From contig NC_084807.1 of assembly GCF_963583255.1 (NCBI RefSeq), positions 27,912,381-27,976,380 on the forward strand: a stretch of DNA of 64,000 nucleotides. Direction: 5' to 3'. The notes under the pieces are model-generated. The model was not told where the DNA came from and made no database searches. It saw nothing but the letters and a program-made list of their open reading frames with translations. The translations under genes were made by a program, and so were the position numbers. Below are positions 24,184 to 37,139 of the stretch, piece after piece. Origin of the DNA: Pyrus communis. Lineage: Eukaryota > Streptophyta > Magnoliopsida > Rosales > Rosaceae. The stretch's first letter is position 1. Every line of letters begins with the position of its first letter.

Positions 24184-27014
24184 TTAACTCACTCGATGTG
24201 AGGATGGACAGCTGCGAACCGGGCCTGCGGATGCATGCAGGGCAGGTCTTATAAAAGATTGTTGATTATATGGATAAATTGGAGACCCGGTTGCAGGAGT
24301 GCTGTATGTAGACAGTGGAGACGGCTCTGGAGTTCTCCAATAAATCGGAGACGCAGATTTTCTTGGAGATTTTGGGGCTGATGACCTTCTTGAATATGGC
24401 AGGAGGGGAGACCCAGCTGCAGGAGTGCTGTATGAAGACAGTGGAGACTGCTGTGGAGTTCTCCAATAAATTAGAGGCGCAGATTTTCTTGGAGATTTTG
24501 AGGGTGATGATCTTCTTGAAAATGGTAGGAGGTTGATTTTGATTCTGTGGATTAAACAAAAAACAAAGCAAATAGTCAGATCAAATATAATTAATGCTCA
24601 TTAAAAGTATTAACAATCATTTGGGTTTTAGGGTTTCGCTCTAATTTTTGTAACAGACATGTGGAGTTTACGTAGAAAACAAGAAAATTGTCACCACTCA
24701 CTTCTTGTGAACATCGACATATTCATCTGTTTCATCCAGTATATCTTCCTTGAAGACAGAATAAATAGACTCGTTAGTTCAACTTTCAAACGTATATCGA
24801 CATGAAAAAACATATATTAACTTGGGTACCTGCAGCAGTTCCTCCATAACATCCTCCATTGTTATGATACCGATTACCTCCTCGTCCATGCGACTTTGAA
24901 CGGATTCAATAATTTCAGATGATACATTTTGCGTCCGCAATCCTTGCCTCTGTTGCGTATTTTGTGTCTCCAACTCTTGTGCTTCCTCCACAACATGCTT
25001 TGATGCAGGAATACTGTATGCAGTTTCACTTGAACATAGAGGTGATGACATGTCCTCGGAAGTGCTCAGACGCTCTTGCTCTTGTGGAAAAATTAATCCT
25101 GTAGAATCGCGCTCAACAACCAAGAATTCTACTAGTCTAAAAACATTTTTTTTACCAAAAACTTGATTTTCAGTATAATGTAACATTACCTCCGCTCCCT
25201 GCTAGTTTTGAATTTGATTTTGAATTAATATCCTTGTTACTCTTCACCACAGCAACCATATGACTATGACCTTTCTTGAACTGATGCAGTATATCGTATA
25301 AAGGCCAATCCTCATAGACCCTGTTAAAGATTATGTACAGAATTACGTTAACAAACACTAGTTTTGGTTTTGCCTAAAACCTGTGTTAGCATTGTAACCG
25401 GAAAAAAAGAACCTTGTGTTAGCATGAAGCCAATTGCCAGTTTTGATAAGGAAACACTCATACACTACCTTGGAATCTTTCTGATAGTCAAGTATTTAAT
25501 TGTCTTTTCGTCCTCAGGACGGATGAAGACCAAGTTCTTCAACTAGTACATTCCGAGAAAACGTGAAATTGGTTACACGAGGATGAAAGGTAGCTTTAAG
25601 AAAATAGTAAACAATGAGGCCTGCTTACCAGTATGAGGCCAATAATGTTTGTTGGGGTTCCGGAGTAGATAGGTATACGACTGTGACCTTTGCTCGCTAT
25701 TAAACCAAGTGTATTCCTAAAGATCCATGGACAAAAACACATCAAAATGACATAGCACTCAAACGTAATTAAAGATAATTTAATTTTGGTATGAACAGAT
25801 TCAATTGACCATCGTAACATACTTGTCGAGTTTTGAATTGATATCAAGAGAGAAAGTCTGAGATATGGGAGTCATTGCATCTTTAGCAATCTTGAAAGTC
25901 AAATCCAGAGCACCACCAATAATCATCGTTTCGTGATGCGATAACTCTCCACCTTTCCCAGCCTAGTGATGAACAAGATCACAGTATTTAGACTTTTGAC
26001 ACGGTATGCATAGACGGTTAACATTTAACAAGAATCTTTAGCAAATTTACCTCATTGGCGTGCAGATCCACCAATGTTTTTAGCTCTGCTCGTCTTAAGA
26101 GCGCCGAATGCCCTTTGCCAAGGAGGCAATCCAGCAGCTGCCATGGTCAAATTTCCAAACACGAAAAAGTCTTAATCTGTGCAGTTTATGCTTAGAACGA
26201 AAGAGTTGAGTTACGTGAAGGCAGCCAAACTGGACATTTATCTGAGCTATACTGAACATGTGTTTTACCTTACTGAAAGGATACGATAGGGGGAGGAAAA
26301 CCACAATAAGCAATCGTACCAAGTGAGTCATTTTCGCACCCAGATGTAGTCCATATCGAGAACATACAGCTTGAGGAATGACCTAAGAGAAAAAAGCGAA
26401 GGATAAATGATCTTAAGACAACGATAATGTATTATCAACATCTAAAGTGCATTAGGCTGGGACAAAAATCAAAGTGAATGGCTTAAAACAAAAATTTTAC
26501 CTCCGCAAATGCGAGTACAAGGGTGACTGACACAAGAATCGCAGCCCAAAAGGGAAGAAGCGACTCCAGGAAAATGGGAAGCGCCTTATAGAACAATACA
26601 TTAGTCAATAGGCCAATTAATTTTGTACTTCAGAACATAAAAACTAGCACAATTTACACATGTTGTAGCGGCGTACCTCCATTGCCAGCGATTTTCCTAT
26701 GAGGAGAGTACATAAAAGTAGATGTTCATTCTTAACAAGCTGCAGAACCTTCGCTGCAAATATAATAAGCTGATTAAGCTAGCAATTAATATTCACAATG
26801 ATGTAATTAATGAAATTCGGCGTAGCTAGCAACCTGCATCCTTCTGGTCTTGAGGCTGACCGGACTTAATGAGGACTTCGAGATCGACTTGGCTGAAGGA
26901 GAGGAGTCCTAAGGCAAGGCCTGATGCAATGCCGGCAAATGCCACAAGGACCACACATATGACTATGAACACCCAGAAATCGGTCTCACAGCACAGTATG
27001 TCGTGGTCTCTCAT
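24184..27014 (-). CDS. DUF21 and CBS domain membrane protein (CNNM/CorC-like)
   Basis: Plant member of the CNNM/CorC family, thought to be Mg2+ or divalent cation transporters or regulators. Twelve exons on the minus strand: 27014-26834, 26753-26677, 26584-26501, 26382-26269, 26137-26051, 25962-25823, 25716-25629, 25542-25469, 25320-25190, about 25131 (or 25098)-24830, 24748-24702 and 24544-24184. That gives about 550-561 residues. DUF21 has membrane segments near residues 12-35 ([20 protein letters not shown]), 70-85, 90-112 ([17 protein letters not shown]) and 130-150 ([16 protein letters not shown]). The CBS pair begins [15 protein letters not shown] and continues [12 protein letters not shown] and [12 protein letters not shown], then [17 protein letters not shown]. 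The tail is Ser/Pro/Arg-rich with a tandem 42-residue repeat. The exon 10 start is uncertain. By neighbourhood it fits At5g52790 (inference). Confidence 0.9.
24265..24520 (-). repeat. 126-bp in-frame tandem duplication in exon 12 of DUF21/CBS gene
   Basis: Two 42-residue units lie end to end. Unit 1 contains [19 protein letters not shown] and [14 protein letters not shown]. Unit 2 contains [19 protein letters not shown] and [14 protein letters not shown]. The DNA repeats match closely, so the duplication seems recent or under homogenisation. The SP and SPxK motifs look like phosphorylation sites. Confidence 0.85.
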
Positions 27015-28189
27015 GGTGGTATAGTTAGTACTAATATTGCAACAATGAACTACAATGTATTGATCAAACAGAAGGGTTGGCTTTATGCACTTTCGCTTGA
27101 ACAAACACGCGAAGGACTATCTTTTGTATCGATCACAACAAACAAAACAACGAAACAAATAGTGTCGAGTGTTGTGAATTTTGGACAAAGACAATCAGAG
27201 CACGTATGAGATGTGAATATATATATAGGTACAGTCTTCTCACCAAATCCAAGTCCCTAATAAAAAAAAAAAATAATTAATCTGGTAATTAAAAAACAAG
27301 AAAGTTGGAATAAAACTGGTAATATCCAATTTTAATACTAAAAAACGAAACCTAAGGCATCAAAACCTCCATTGGATTGTGACAGTTGGAAAGTTAATTA
27401 CTAAAGCATGCATGTATGGAATGGACGTACGTAAGTTAACAAGGGAAGCTCGTATCCGGTGCTCAACTCATCCGGTCTCAGCTTATCCGGTACTCAACTC
27501 CAATACATATACATAAATCCAATCACCAAAAGAGACTCCTTTTGATTCTATTTGTTGAGCACCAAAACCCAAGATTCCAACTCTCATAGAAGCATGCGTT
27601 CATATGGTTCGTTGGAAAACTTGTGAAGCAGTGACGGGATCGTTCATATCGCAACTCTCATGGAAGCACGCGTCTCTCTAGGTATTCATAGAGAGTAACA
27701 ACTCCATTAATCAATGTCAGTACATATGTTTAATACCAAACAGTTGAAACCAATAAGTCTTCATAGAAATTGACAACTTGGTGAATCAAACAACCAAAAT
27801 GTTTGTGTGTCGGTTAACAACTACAAAAAATTAATTGGCATACTATATATCCTGCTGGTGGAAATCAAAGAGATGAAAAATAGCTTACGGTACCTCAAGG
27901 AAATAACAACTCCATTAATCGTCACTCAGGTGGCAATTTCCACAGAATTGACCAACTCGGTGATCCAAATCAAACGACCAAACCAACATCTAGAGCAACA
28001 TTACAAAACATATCAGTGTCACCCCTTATCATCCGATAAGTGCATTCACATATTTAAACAGCTTATAAACAACTTGAAGTTACAAAATAAGTAGGCACAA
28101 TCCAAATTGGAGGCTGAATGCTTTTCTGCATGAAGGTCACAGCAAGCTTCGACTTTAGAGGTAAAACACACTAAAATCATCGATAAGTT
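27015..28189. other. upstream of DUF21/CBS gene, no gene seen
   Basis: Promoter side of the minus-strand gene, then AT-rich DNA with the short repeat atccggtgctcaact/atccggtactcaact near 27455-27500. No coding evidence. Confidence 0.4.
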
Positions 28190-28194
28190 TTTCA

Positions 28195-28325
28195 GTGTGC
28201 CGGGAACACAGCTTTATACACTAAGTGTCATAATGCTATTAGTTGGAAAGCTTTTATTTGTTCAAATTTCCAACTAATTGTATTATAATACTTAGTGTAC
28301 CAAGCTGTATTCTCGACAAATTAAA
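28195..28325. mobile_element. fold-back MITE
   Basis: Left arm acacagctttatacactaag and right arm cttagtgtaccaagctgtat pair as inverted repeats around an AT-rich loop (ggaaagcttttatttgttc). About 130 bp. Confidence 0.6.
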
Positions 28326-28764
28326 AATCTTTTAAAATCATGAGTTCCGGGGCCACTGATTCGAACTGGTCTTATTGTACTCCAATCGAAATGTCGAAGT
28401 TGACGTGCAAATGCAGGCTGGGCTTCAGATGTCAAAATTGACGCCAAGAAGCATAGGCATCAAATCAGTTTTTTGTTTTTGTCCAAAAGTATTCAACTTG
28501 CCTCCTTACATTAAATGAATAGTATATTCAAGTGTTTTATTTATTTATTTTTTATTTATTATTTTTTTTATGGTTTTTAAACCACTAGCTACACAACTTT
28601 TATTATTTTTATTTGAAAAAACACATAAATGAAGCAATAAATCTCGACATATTGGGTGGAAGGAAGATATTGACATTCTATCAAATTACCAAATCAGCTA
28701 TCAAATTGAAATTTAATATTTTGAATTTGATGTTTCTTTTGAAGATGCTCCAATCAAACACACT

Positions 28765-29475
28765 AAATATTTCCAATGTTAACTAATCATGTACGAATCA
28801 ATTTCTATCAGCTTCCGCGGAATACATCTTGGTGAATCAAATTAAACCACAGAACTCCATGTCACATAAAGTGAAATAGCAAATCATTTTAAGTTATACG
28901 TTTAAAATATGCTAAATATCTTAATTTAACAACATGATGTTACAAAGTGAGTATTTTCATTGAAATTAACAAATAATCAGTATTTTAGCCAATTTTCCTA
29001 AATTTTTTAGAGAAACTAACTGAACCCATAATTTCGTTCTAAATTGCAAAATTGTTGTCTGCTGGTCACCAATGGCCTTGAGTCTTTTGTTTTGTAGTTG
29101 TTAGATTGAACAATTAAAGTAAAATTAATGGTTAGAATTAGCATAAGATGTGGAAAAAATAATAAGTTGTGTGGCAAAATCGCTACCCCTTAGTAATCCC
29201 TCACAAATTAGGATTTAAGAGGATTATTGAGATTTGTATGGAAATGACGATTAGCTGGAAGCCTCCGTCCATCAAGCATAGGGAACATTTGTAGGGAATG
29301 AAACATCAAATATTATATGGATTTTCTTGTTTCTATTGACTTCAACAGATTTCGAAACGTTTTTAGATACATTGACAACACAACCAATAAGTGCTTTTAA
29401 ATTATACATTTATACTTGTTTGAAAGTACTTTTAAAGTAACTGAAAATACTTTTAGAGAATATTTTTTTTTTGTT
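28765..29475. repeat. direct repeat unit 1 flanking LTR-like DNA
   Basis: About 700 bp that recurs at 31448-32225: cactaaatattt, atgaatcaatttct-type, aaaattgttg and catagggaacatttgtagg blocks in the same order. Non-coding. Confidence 0.75.
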
Positions 29476-29512
29476 TTAATGGAAATCCTTGATCCTCCTG
29501 CTTGTGAATGAG

Positions 29513-31447
29513 TTGTCAGAGATTGCCATGGTCGAAAATTAAGGTTTATTTTTCATAAATGAGTTGTCAAAGATTGCCCGGTAATTTTTACGGATTTTGG
29601 AACGACGACATTTTGGACACTTTTCGGGTGGAATATATTTTGGGAATTTCTCTTGGGCCTTATTTTGTGTGCCCTGTGGGGCCACTTGCTTTTGGGTTGT
29701 CCCCTAGTCCACTCTCTTTTCTCCTCTTCCCTCTCCATGACTCGTTCTCTCACACTCTCTCTCTCACTTTCTCTCTTTTCTTTTTCTCCCTACATCACTG
29801 CATCCTCCATTCCCCGATGACCAACACACACACATACACATACACACCCACCCAAAGAACCACGACGAATGACGACACCACTACCATCGTGATAGGCTTC
29901 CTCTCTCTCCCTCATCCTTTGTGAAGCACAGAGACACCCATTTGGAACCCAGCACACCAACCTTTCTGGCGAGGTCCGACGGCTTCAAGCCAATTCCCGG
30001 CCACGGCTAGACCTAAAATTGGTAAAATCCTAATTTACTCTTGGTGGGTAAATCGCATGCTAAGGTGGAGAATCGGAGTTAAACGAAGCTCGAGAAGCTC
30101 CGGCCTCATTTTCCGTCGAAACCAGTTTGAAACCGAGTCAACTCAACCTGGTAACCTAATGAACCCAGGCCTTTAGGCCGTGTAAACCCAAGCTTTCGGC
30201 CCAATGAACCTAGGTCCAAACCCATTTGTTAAACTTAACCCAAAAAATCCTTAGGCCAGCCCAGAACTAAACCCAAGCCCAACTGAGAACCAGGCCCGGG
30301 TTTATTGCCCAAGCCCAACCTTGCGGCCCAAATCCTCGGCCTAGACCCAGTCAGATCCCAAAGCCCTGGCCAACACGTGGGTGGCGTATGGGCGTACCCA
30401 ATGTCCCCCCTATGTTTTTTGATGTCCTGAATCCGTTTATGACATCCGTTTCCCAAAATTCAATTATTTAAGTATAGTTTTATTAATTGGACCCTTTATG
30501 TGCTTATGTGCATTTATGGCGGCGTTTCCGACTTCGTTAGTTGCATGGTTTTTCGATGGCGAAGTATTTGTGAGTGGACCCTTTCCAAAATGCATAATTT
30601 TGCTATTAGAAATGCATACATGAAAAGCATTAATGGTTACGTTTTATGAGTAAATTAGATTTTACTTTTTATGAGATATTATGCTTTACTGAGAATGTTT
30701 TGGAATACCTTGCTTTATCGATTTCATGTTCCTTGTAGTATATACGATGGATGACTATATACTATGAAGATGTTTTGAGATATGATGTTTGAGCTACTGA
30801 GCTCCGTTGAGATATATGTACTTATGTTGGAAAGATTATGTTCAATGATTTTTGTGCTTATCTAGTGGTCACTGTTCTGCTTACGGGCGTATGTTCTGCC
30901 TACAGGCATATGTCCTGCCTACGAACGAATGTCCTGCATTGGGGCGAGTATGATGCCACTATTTAGCACACTATATATGACATATGTTTTATGAAGTTTT
31001 ATGGCATGCTAGGGTTTTCAGAAAACCTATTACATATTATACTAATGAGTTTTCATAAACTTTGGGGGTTAGTACGTTAAAGATTAACTGTTTTAGTATT
31101 ACTTATATATGAACTTAGTCCACTCACCTTTTTTGTTTTGCGCCCCTTCAGGACTTAGAATCGAGGTGTACAATCCTGGCATCAAGGCATTTCGAATCGG
31201 CATCTTCAAGTCTTCTTGGTGTAGGACCTATTCCTTTGTTCATTCAATTTTATATTATTTCTTTTTAGTGTTCTAGATTAGTTGTATCTTCTGAACACGT
31301 TCCTCATTTGCATATTAATTATATTTAAATTTATAAGTTTTATTTATATTCATTGGTTCTCATGCATATTAGTGTGGCTTCATCACCTCAGGGTGTTGGC
31401 CAGCACATGCCTACCTTGATGTTTGGAGGATATCGGGTCAGGCGTGT
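29513..31447 (+). mobile_element. LTR-type retrotransposon sequence (LTR-like, no internal genes)
   Basis: Layout matches the two solo LTRs at 37637 and 40123: a start near TTGTCA with gattgccc, an early CT-rich tract, a downstream ctcacctttttt, gttttgcgccccttcagg block, and an end in ggtcaggcgtgtca (31447/8). It includes the repeat tgttctgcctacaggcatat-type near 30886-30950. No gag-pol frames. The exact left border is unclear because tgagttgtca occurs twice (29507, 29561) and no target duplication is clear. Confidence 0.5.
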
Positions 31448-32225
31448 CACTAAATATTTTTAATGTTAACTAATCATGTATGAATCAATTTCTACGGAAT
31501 ATAACTTGGTGAATCAAATTAAATCACAAAACTCCGCCGTCACCTAAAATGAAATACCAAATCTAAAATGTTAAGTTATATGTTTAAAACGTACTAAATA
31601 TCTTAATTAAACAACTTGAAGTTACAAAGAAACTAACAAACCATGAGTATTTTGGCCAATTTCCCTAAAGATATTTAGAGAAACTAACCGAACCCATAAT
31701 TTCGTCCTAGATTGCAAAATTGTTGCGTGCTGGGTACTAAAGGCCTTGAGTCTTTTGTTTCATAGCTGTTATACTGAACAATAGAAGTAAAATCAATAGT
31801 CAAAATTAATAGAAGGTGTGCAAAAAGTAAAAAATGGTGTGTTGAAATAGCTAATCCTTGTGCAATCCTTCGCAAAATAGGATTTAAGATGATTATTGAG
31901 ATTTGTAGGGAAATAGCGATTAGATTGGGAGCCTCCATCCAACAAGCATAGGGAACATTTGTAGGTAATTAATATCAAATAATATGGATTTTTTTTTGTT
32001 TCTCTCGACTTCTATAAAGATTTATGATTGATTTTGATGAGCTAAAATGGCTTCTCTAACGAAACACGTAGTACTCGTTCACAGACTCCAAAATGTTTTT
32101 TTAATACATTTGACAAAACAACAAATAAGTGCATTTCATTTAAGAAGCGGTTTCTTTAAAAAAAACATATATAATACTCATTTGAAAATGTTTTTAAAGT
32201 AATTAAAAACACTTTTGGTTTTAAC
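31448..32225. repeat. direct repeat unit 2 flanking LTR-like DNA
   Basis: Second copy of the 28765-29475 block, beginning directly at the LTR-like end (gtgtca|ctaaatattt). Both copies have diverged by substitutions and small gaps. Confidence 0.75.
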
Positions 32226-32338
32226 AAAAAAAAAAACGATTTTTTTGAAAATGTTTTTGGAATCAATTATTAAAAAATTGTAAATGAATCCTAGTTTAGC
32301 ACTTGGAAGTACTTCTAACAAGATGCATCAGTTATGTG

Positions 32339-32845
32339 TAGGGATGGGCAAATACCCATTGGTTATGGGTAACCTCGATTATCTGTCCATTTAAATTTGA
32401 CGGTTATGGTTATGGGTAACCGTTTAGATAAATAAACGGTTATGGGTATAACCGTTTACCCATGAAATTTAAATGGACGGTTATGGGTATTACCGGTGGT
32501 TATAAACGGGTACCCATTTAACCGTTTATTTTAATAAATGTAAAACTAAAAAAAAAAAAAAAAATTAGTTTCTAACTAGGTTTAGTATCCCGAGATATAT
32601 TTGGTTACAAAGGGCCATAATATATATATATATATATATATATATTTCTCATTTGAGAGAAAAATATAGTTGATAGAATGGGCTAATGTTTAATATATGT
32701 GATTGAATGTGCTAAAGCATTGGAGTGTTTGACAGTTTTGTTTTGGAGTCTTTTGGAGCTTTGACCAATTCAAGATAATGATTACCTTGAGCATTTAGAA
32801 ACATGTTATTATCAATGATGCGTACCTATATATATTATCAGAGTT
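32339..32845. mobile_element. left arm of hAT-like element, uninterrupted copy
   Basis: Starts TAGGGATGGGCAAATACCC followed by many gggtaaccg/cggttatgggta subterminal repeats, typical of hAT termini, then a (TA)n tract (32622-32645) and a non-coding arm. It matches 37309-37636 joined to 39794-39990, so it shows the state of that copy before the solo LTR inserted. Confidence 0.65.
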
Positions 32846-34484
32846 GTTAGAGATTGAAGTGAAACGGGAGCCATGTATTATTCTGTTTATTTTCTTCGCT
32901 AGTATCAAATAAAATGAACGTAGAGAGGGACAAATGAGGAAAACATTATTATTACTTTCTACTTTTCATCTTTTTGTACTACCCATACAATACAAGCATA
33001 CGTCTCTTTTAATGCATGTAAAAGGCTTACACACCAAAACAATAAAAATCAAACTTCTACTATTTAAGCAATTTAATTTTGACTTCTACTATTCCACTTT
33101 CCACCCTTAGCCATATGTGGTTGTTTTCTTTATGTGGGCATTCACACCAATTTCATAACAGAAATCATTACTTGAGTATTTATAGTCTCAACAACTACTA
33201 ATGTTAGTGAGAAACAATTCAAGAATTAATTACAAAAAATAAAAAGGCACAACTTTGTATTACTTGTAGGGCAAGTAACCCCATTATTTTTCTTAAAAAA
33301 AGGCACAAGGTACAGAGAAATATCATCACAATAATTCTCAAGCCTATCTTTTCTCTTTATGCAGTTGCACCCCTCTCTCTCTCCTTCAGTTAAATTTAGG
33401 CCACAACGCATTGTTAAACATGCTCCTAACACTGAGCTAAGGAACTGAATGCTTGTTTACTACAAAGCCGTTCACAATATTCGTCAAGCAATCCAAGTAA
33501 TCTATCAAACATGGTTTCAATTTCGATATTTTTTTAGCAATGATTGCATGAAACATTCACCATGAAGCATGAACTCTAATTTTACATTTTTTTTTTCTTC
33601 AAATTATGGATTCAGCTTAAATTTATTGTTTTTATAATTGTGGTGAATTGAATATGCGTGAATAAGAGAAGAAAAAAATGTGATTTTTCAAACTTGGGAG
33701 CCGCAGCCTGAAGCCGCGCGCCGAGCCACCAAGTCGTTCCTGCTCCAAAACTCTAAGGTCCAAAACAAAGCCATTTTGCATCACCTTTCTTATGGACCTG
33801 GGCTGCCTGTAGTCGACCCGCAACCCAATTAGGCATATGCACCAAACCGTCCCACTTGGTTTTTTTTCTTTTGGACCTTGTTTTATTTTTGGCTCGTATG
33901 AAATAACAAGTCCATGGGTTAGGCCTTGTTTTTCACTTTTCCTTCTTAGCCCAATAATTGGGTATATAATCTGTTAACCCATTTACTTCTCCTTTGTTAC
34001 CCAGCAACCCAACAACCACTCTTTTGGGCCTACAAGTCACAACAGTCCTATATTTTGGGTCGTCACTCATTCTTTTCACACATAGGTCCTGAAACTATTC
34101 CCGTTCACTACATATGTAAATTGTGTTTGTTTGCAGGTATCATGAACTAGAGTTCATACTTAAACTCGAACTTGAAGTTTTGAAAATAAGTGCCATAGAA
34201 ATTTGAAGTTTCATAAAACAATACACCCATAAAAATCTGGAGTTTTTGTAGGTGATTTGTTAGGATTACATCTAAATGATGCTTTTAAAAACAATTGTAA
34301 AATTTAGTTTGTGCAAATTACTTTATTTTCCATAATTTTATTTTGTGATAGAAGACAAAAATGTTTTTTCACTCTCTTATAGTTGACAAAAATAGTTTCA
34401 TTAATATGTAGTTTAAATTAACTTCTTCTTTACAAATATGTTATGTGCAAATAAATTAACTTGAAATAGGTCCAATTTTATGGA
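32846..34484. other. gene-poor stretch
   Basis: No coding evidence. The 34330-34440 part matches the tail of the dispersed repeat at 11668-11965. The rest is AT-rich unrecognised DNA. Confidence 0.4.
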
Positions 34485-34680
34485 AAGAGATCCTTTTTGG
34501 ATCCCTTCCACCAAATCCACCCAGTCAATCAATACAGGCCCTTAAAATTTGATCTAACGGCTACAAACATGGCATCCCTTTAAAAGTTATAACTACTTTA
34601 GCTGTTGGACTAAGTTTCAAGGGTCCGAATTAGGTGATTGGGTGGATTTGGTGGAAGAGATCCGGAAATGATCATTTTCC
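34485..34680. mobile_element. fold-back MITE
   Basis: Left arm ggatcccttccaccaaatcc with acccagtcaat pairs with right arm gattgggtggatttggtgg. The loop has ctaacggctacaaac and ctgttggactaagtttcaa. About 195 bp, non-coding. It is similar in layout to the element at 37140-37306. Confidence 0.65.
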
Positions 34681-35289
34681 CAATTTTATGGCCTAACAAT
34701 TAGATTAGTCCAATTTTTAGTTATTTTTTTTTATTTAAGTCCATGAATATGACTCCATGTGTCAGCATTATTTGTTGTTAGGTTGATGTTTTGCATTGTG
34801 ATTACTATTTTACTCTACTATAGCTATTCAATGGAAAAAGAAAAAAAAAACAAAATGATACGATCGGTACTTTACTAGCGATTTTTAAAATTATAATCGC
34901 TAAAACTGTAGCGATATATAGTGTATAACATCGCTATCTTTATACCGATCCATTCCTTTTTAATTTTTTTTTCAGTTTTTTTTTTATTTTTTTATTTTGT
35001 TAATGTTTCTTTTATTTCTCTTACCATAACAACAAACTATCATATTCGTGTTTTTCAAAATATATTATAAGTCATTTTTAAACACTTGTAATCAATGATT
35101 TAAAACCTAAATATAAAGATATTTTCCTATTTTCTCACTTTAAGAATCAATAAAAAATAGTTTCAAGACCTAATAATCGGTAGGATCACATCCAAAGGTT
35201 TTGCAATATTTTCCTTAACTCCAGCGCAAAATATTTCTTAAAACTAAAAATTTCAAATTTTTTTTTTCACAAAAAACTGTGTGCTATAA

Positions 35290-36171
35290 GAGCACTTCCA
35301 CAGGAACACCATTAGGCCGGCACCCAGTCAAAAAAAGGGACCGGGACTCAGTCAATCCATTCCAGTCCGTTCAATTGTCTGGCACCCAACCCAAGCTGGT
35401 CTCTAGGCCAGCCCAGAATTGATAGAGCCAGGGACTGGCCTATTAGCATGCGTTATGTGGGAATGGCGCCGAGGAAACGCAAGGCAACTGAGCAAGAAGA
35501 AAAGCAGCTGGTGGCGTTAGTGAAATCAAGCTGGTGACCCGTGGCGCCGGCGAGGAAGAAGGTCAAGGGAGCTCAGAAGAAGAAAGAGCAGGCAAAGAAG
35601 GAAGAGGTGGAGGCGGAAGAAGAGGAAGAGGAAGCCGTGAAGGAAAAATAGGACAACTCCGGCGAGAGCAAGGCAGAGGCCGAGTTTCCCTTGTTTCAGA
35701 AGCACCCATTCGGATTCCAAGATTACCTCACCACCGACGTTCGATACCAAAACCTCTCGACATGATGGTTGACGCCATCATCAGAGCCATGGTCGTTGCA
35801 CGATACGAGAACACTCTCGTGGTCGCGACTGAGACTGGTTGGCCCAGCTTCAGTACTAACCCAAGCGGAGAGAACAAGAACAAGAAGAAGAAAGGGAAGG
35901 AGAAAGTGGAGGCCGAGGCGAAGAACAAGAAGGAGAAAGGGAAAGCAAAAGTGGAGGACAACGGAGAAGGTACGGAGGCTAACGATGACGAGTCGGACAA
36001 AAGGACCATTGTAATAAAAAATAATAATATTTTAATAAAATTGACTAGGCTATTTTTTGTTAGGGGTGGAGATGCTTTGGCCTATTACTATTTATTAGGG
36101 TCTATTACTGTTCACTTGAGTGGATAAATGAGCTAGGTGTTGGCACAAAGTCTTTAGATGTGAAATTGCTC
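35290..36171 (+). mobile_element. Pack-type Harbinger-like element carrying gene fragments
   Basis: Ends GAGCACTTCCACAG (35290) and GAGCAATTTCACATC (inverse, from 36171) are flanked by TAA on both sides (35287-35289, 36172-36174). The 882-bp interior is more GC-rich than the surroundings and contains pieces that look like plant coding sequence in several frames, broken by stops. One piece (35755-35848) reads MMVDAIIRAMVVARYENTL then VVATETGWPS, a match to the glycoside hydrolase family 17 (beta-1,3-glucanase) core. Others are Lys/Glu-rich (MAPRKRKATEQEEKQLVALV; FPLFQKHPFGFQDYL). No transposase. Confidence 0.7.
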
Positions 36172-36297
36172 TAATCCAAAGTTAGAGTCGTTCTATTCGC
36201 ACCACATATTTCCTAAAATTAATTTCGGACACCTATAAATCTCTTGGGGGGCCTCGCTATTAGTTATATATATATTTTTTCAACTCAGGTACCCTAG

Positions 36298-36555
36298 TAG
36301 TCCGCATAAACCCATATTTCAGCTAATCTTTTACAATCAAAACTACCTATCATATAAGTATTTTTACAATCTAAACTACATTGCATATAAGTACTTGTAC
36401 AAGCTAAACTACCTATCATATTATAATATTAGTCGGCATAAATTTAGATTTCAACTGATCCTTTATAATCTAAACTACCTATTATATAAGTATTTTTACA
36501 GTTTGAACTACCTGTCATATAAGTACTTGTATAAGCTAAACTACCTATCACGGTG
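36298..36555. repeat. nested tandem repeat, about 133-bp period
   Basis: The segment with aactacctatcatataagta and gtacttgtacaagctaaact occurs twice in larger units (36298-36425, 36431-36552). Within each, a shorter unit of about 35 bp recurs. Confidence 0.75.
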
Positions 36556-37139
36556 GAATAAGTAATTTTACATGATTCTAACAGTAAGATGTAGTCCTCT
36601 ATCATGGTAATGTTAAAAGCCCCCAAAGCTAACACAATCAATGTCAAAAGCCTCTTGAGCAATTATTTACATAAGACAATCAATGTATAATGCTTGCGAA
36701 TCATGTAACAAATACCAGCAAAAATGAAGCTTACTGTTGTAAACGACTCAACGAAAACATGTAAAATTACTTGGAGTTCTCATAGTTTCATGTGAATTCA
36801 AATTCAAATTTGGATACTAATTTACAGGAATCGCAAGGAAAATTCAAAACAAGAGTCGGATAGAATTTTTGATGAAACGACGAGATTTGATGAGTAGTTT
36901 TTTTGTTTTTTTTTAATACAACGATATATTTTACACTAAAAAAAAAGAGAGTTTTTTATGAAATGATGAGATTTGATGTGTAACTTAAAGTTCCATGTTA
37001 ATTCTGGAAGAGTTATAATAAAACATTCAACGACAGTCGATGCAATTTTGTTTTCAAATTATGGACACTTTAATTGCTCTACTTATTAGACCCTACCTAT
37101 TACTGTGCAATACATTAGACCCATATCAAAACATGCGGA

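Noticed and set aside
29559..29924. 121-codon plus-strand frame
   Set aside because: Built from the CT-rich tract of an LTR-like sequence; composition, not coding.
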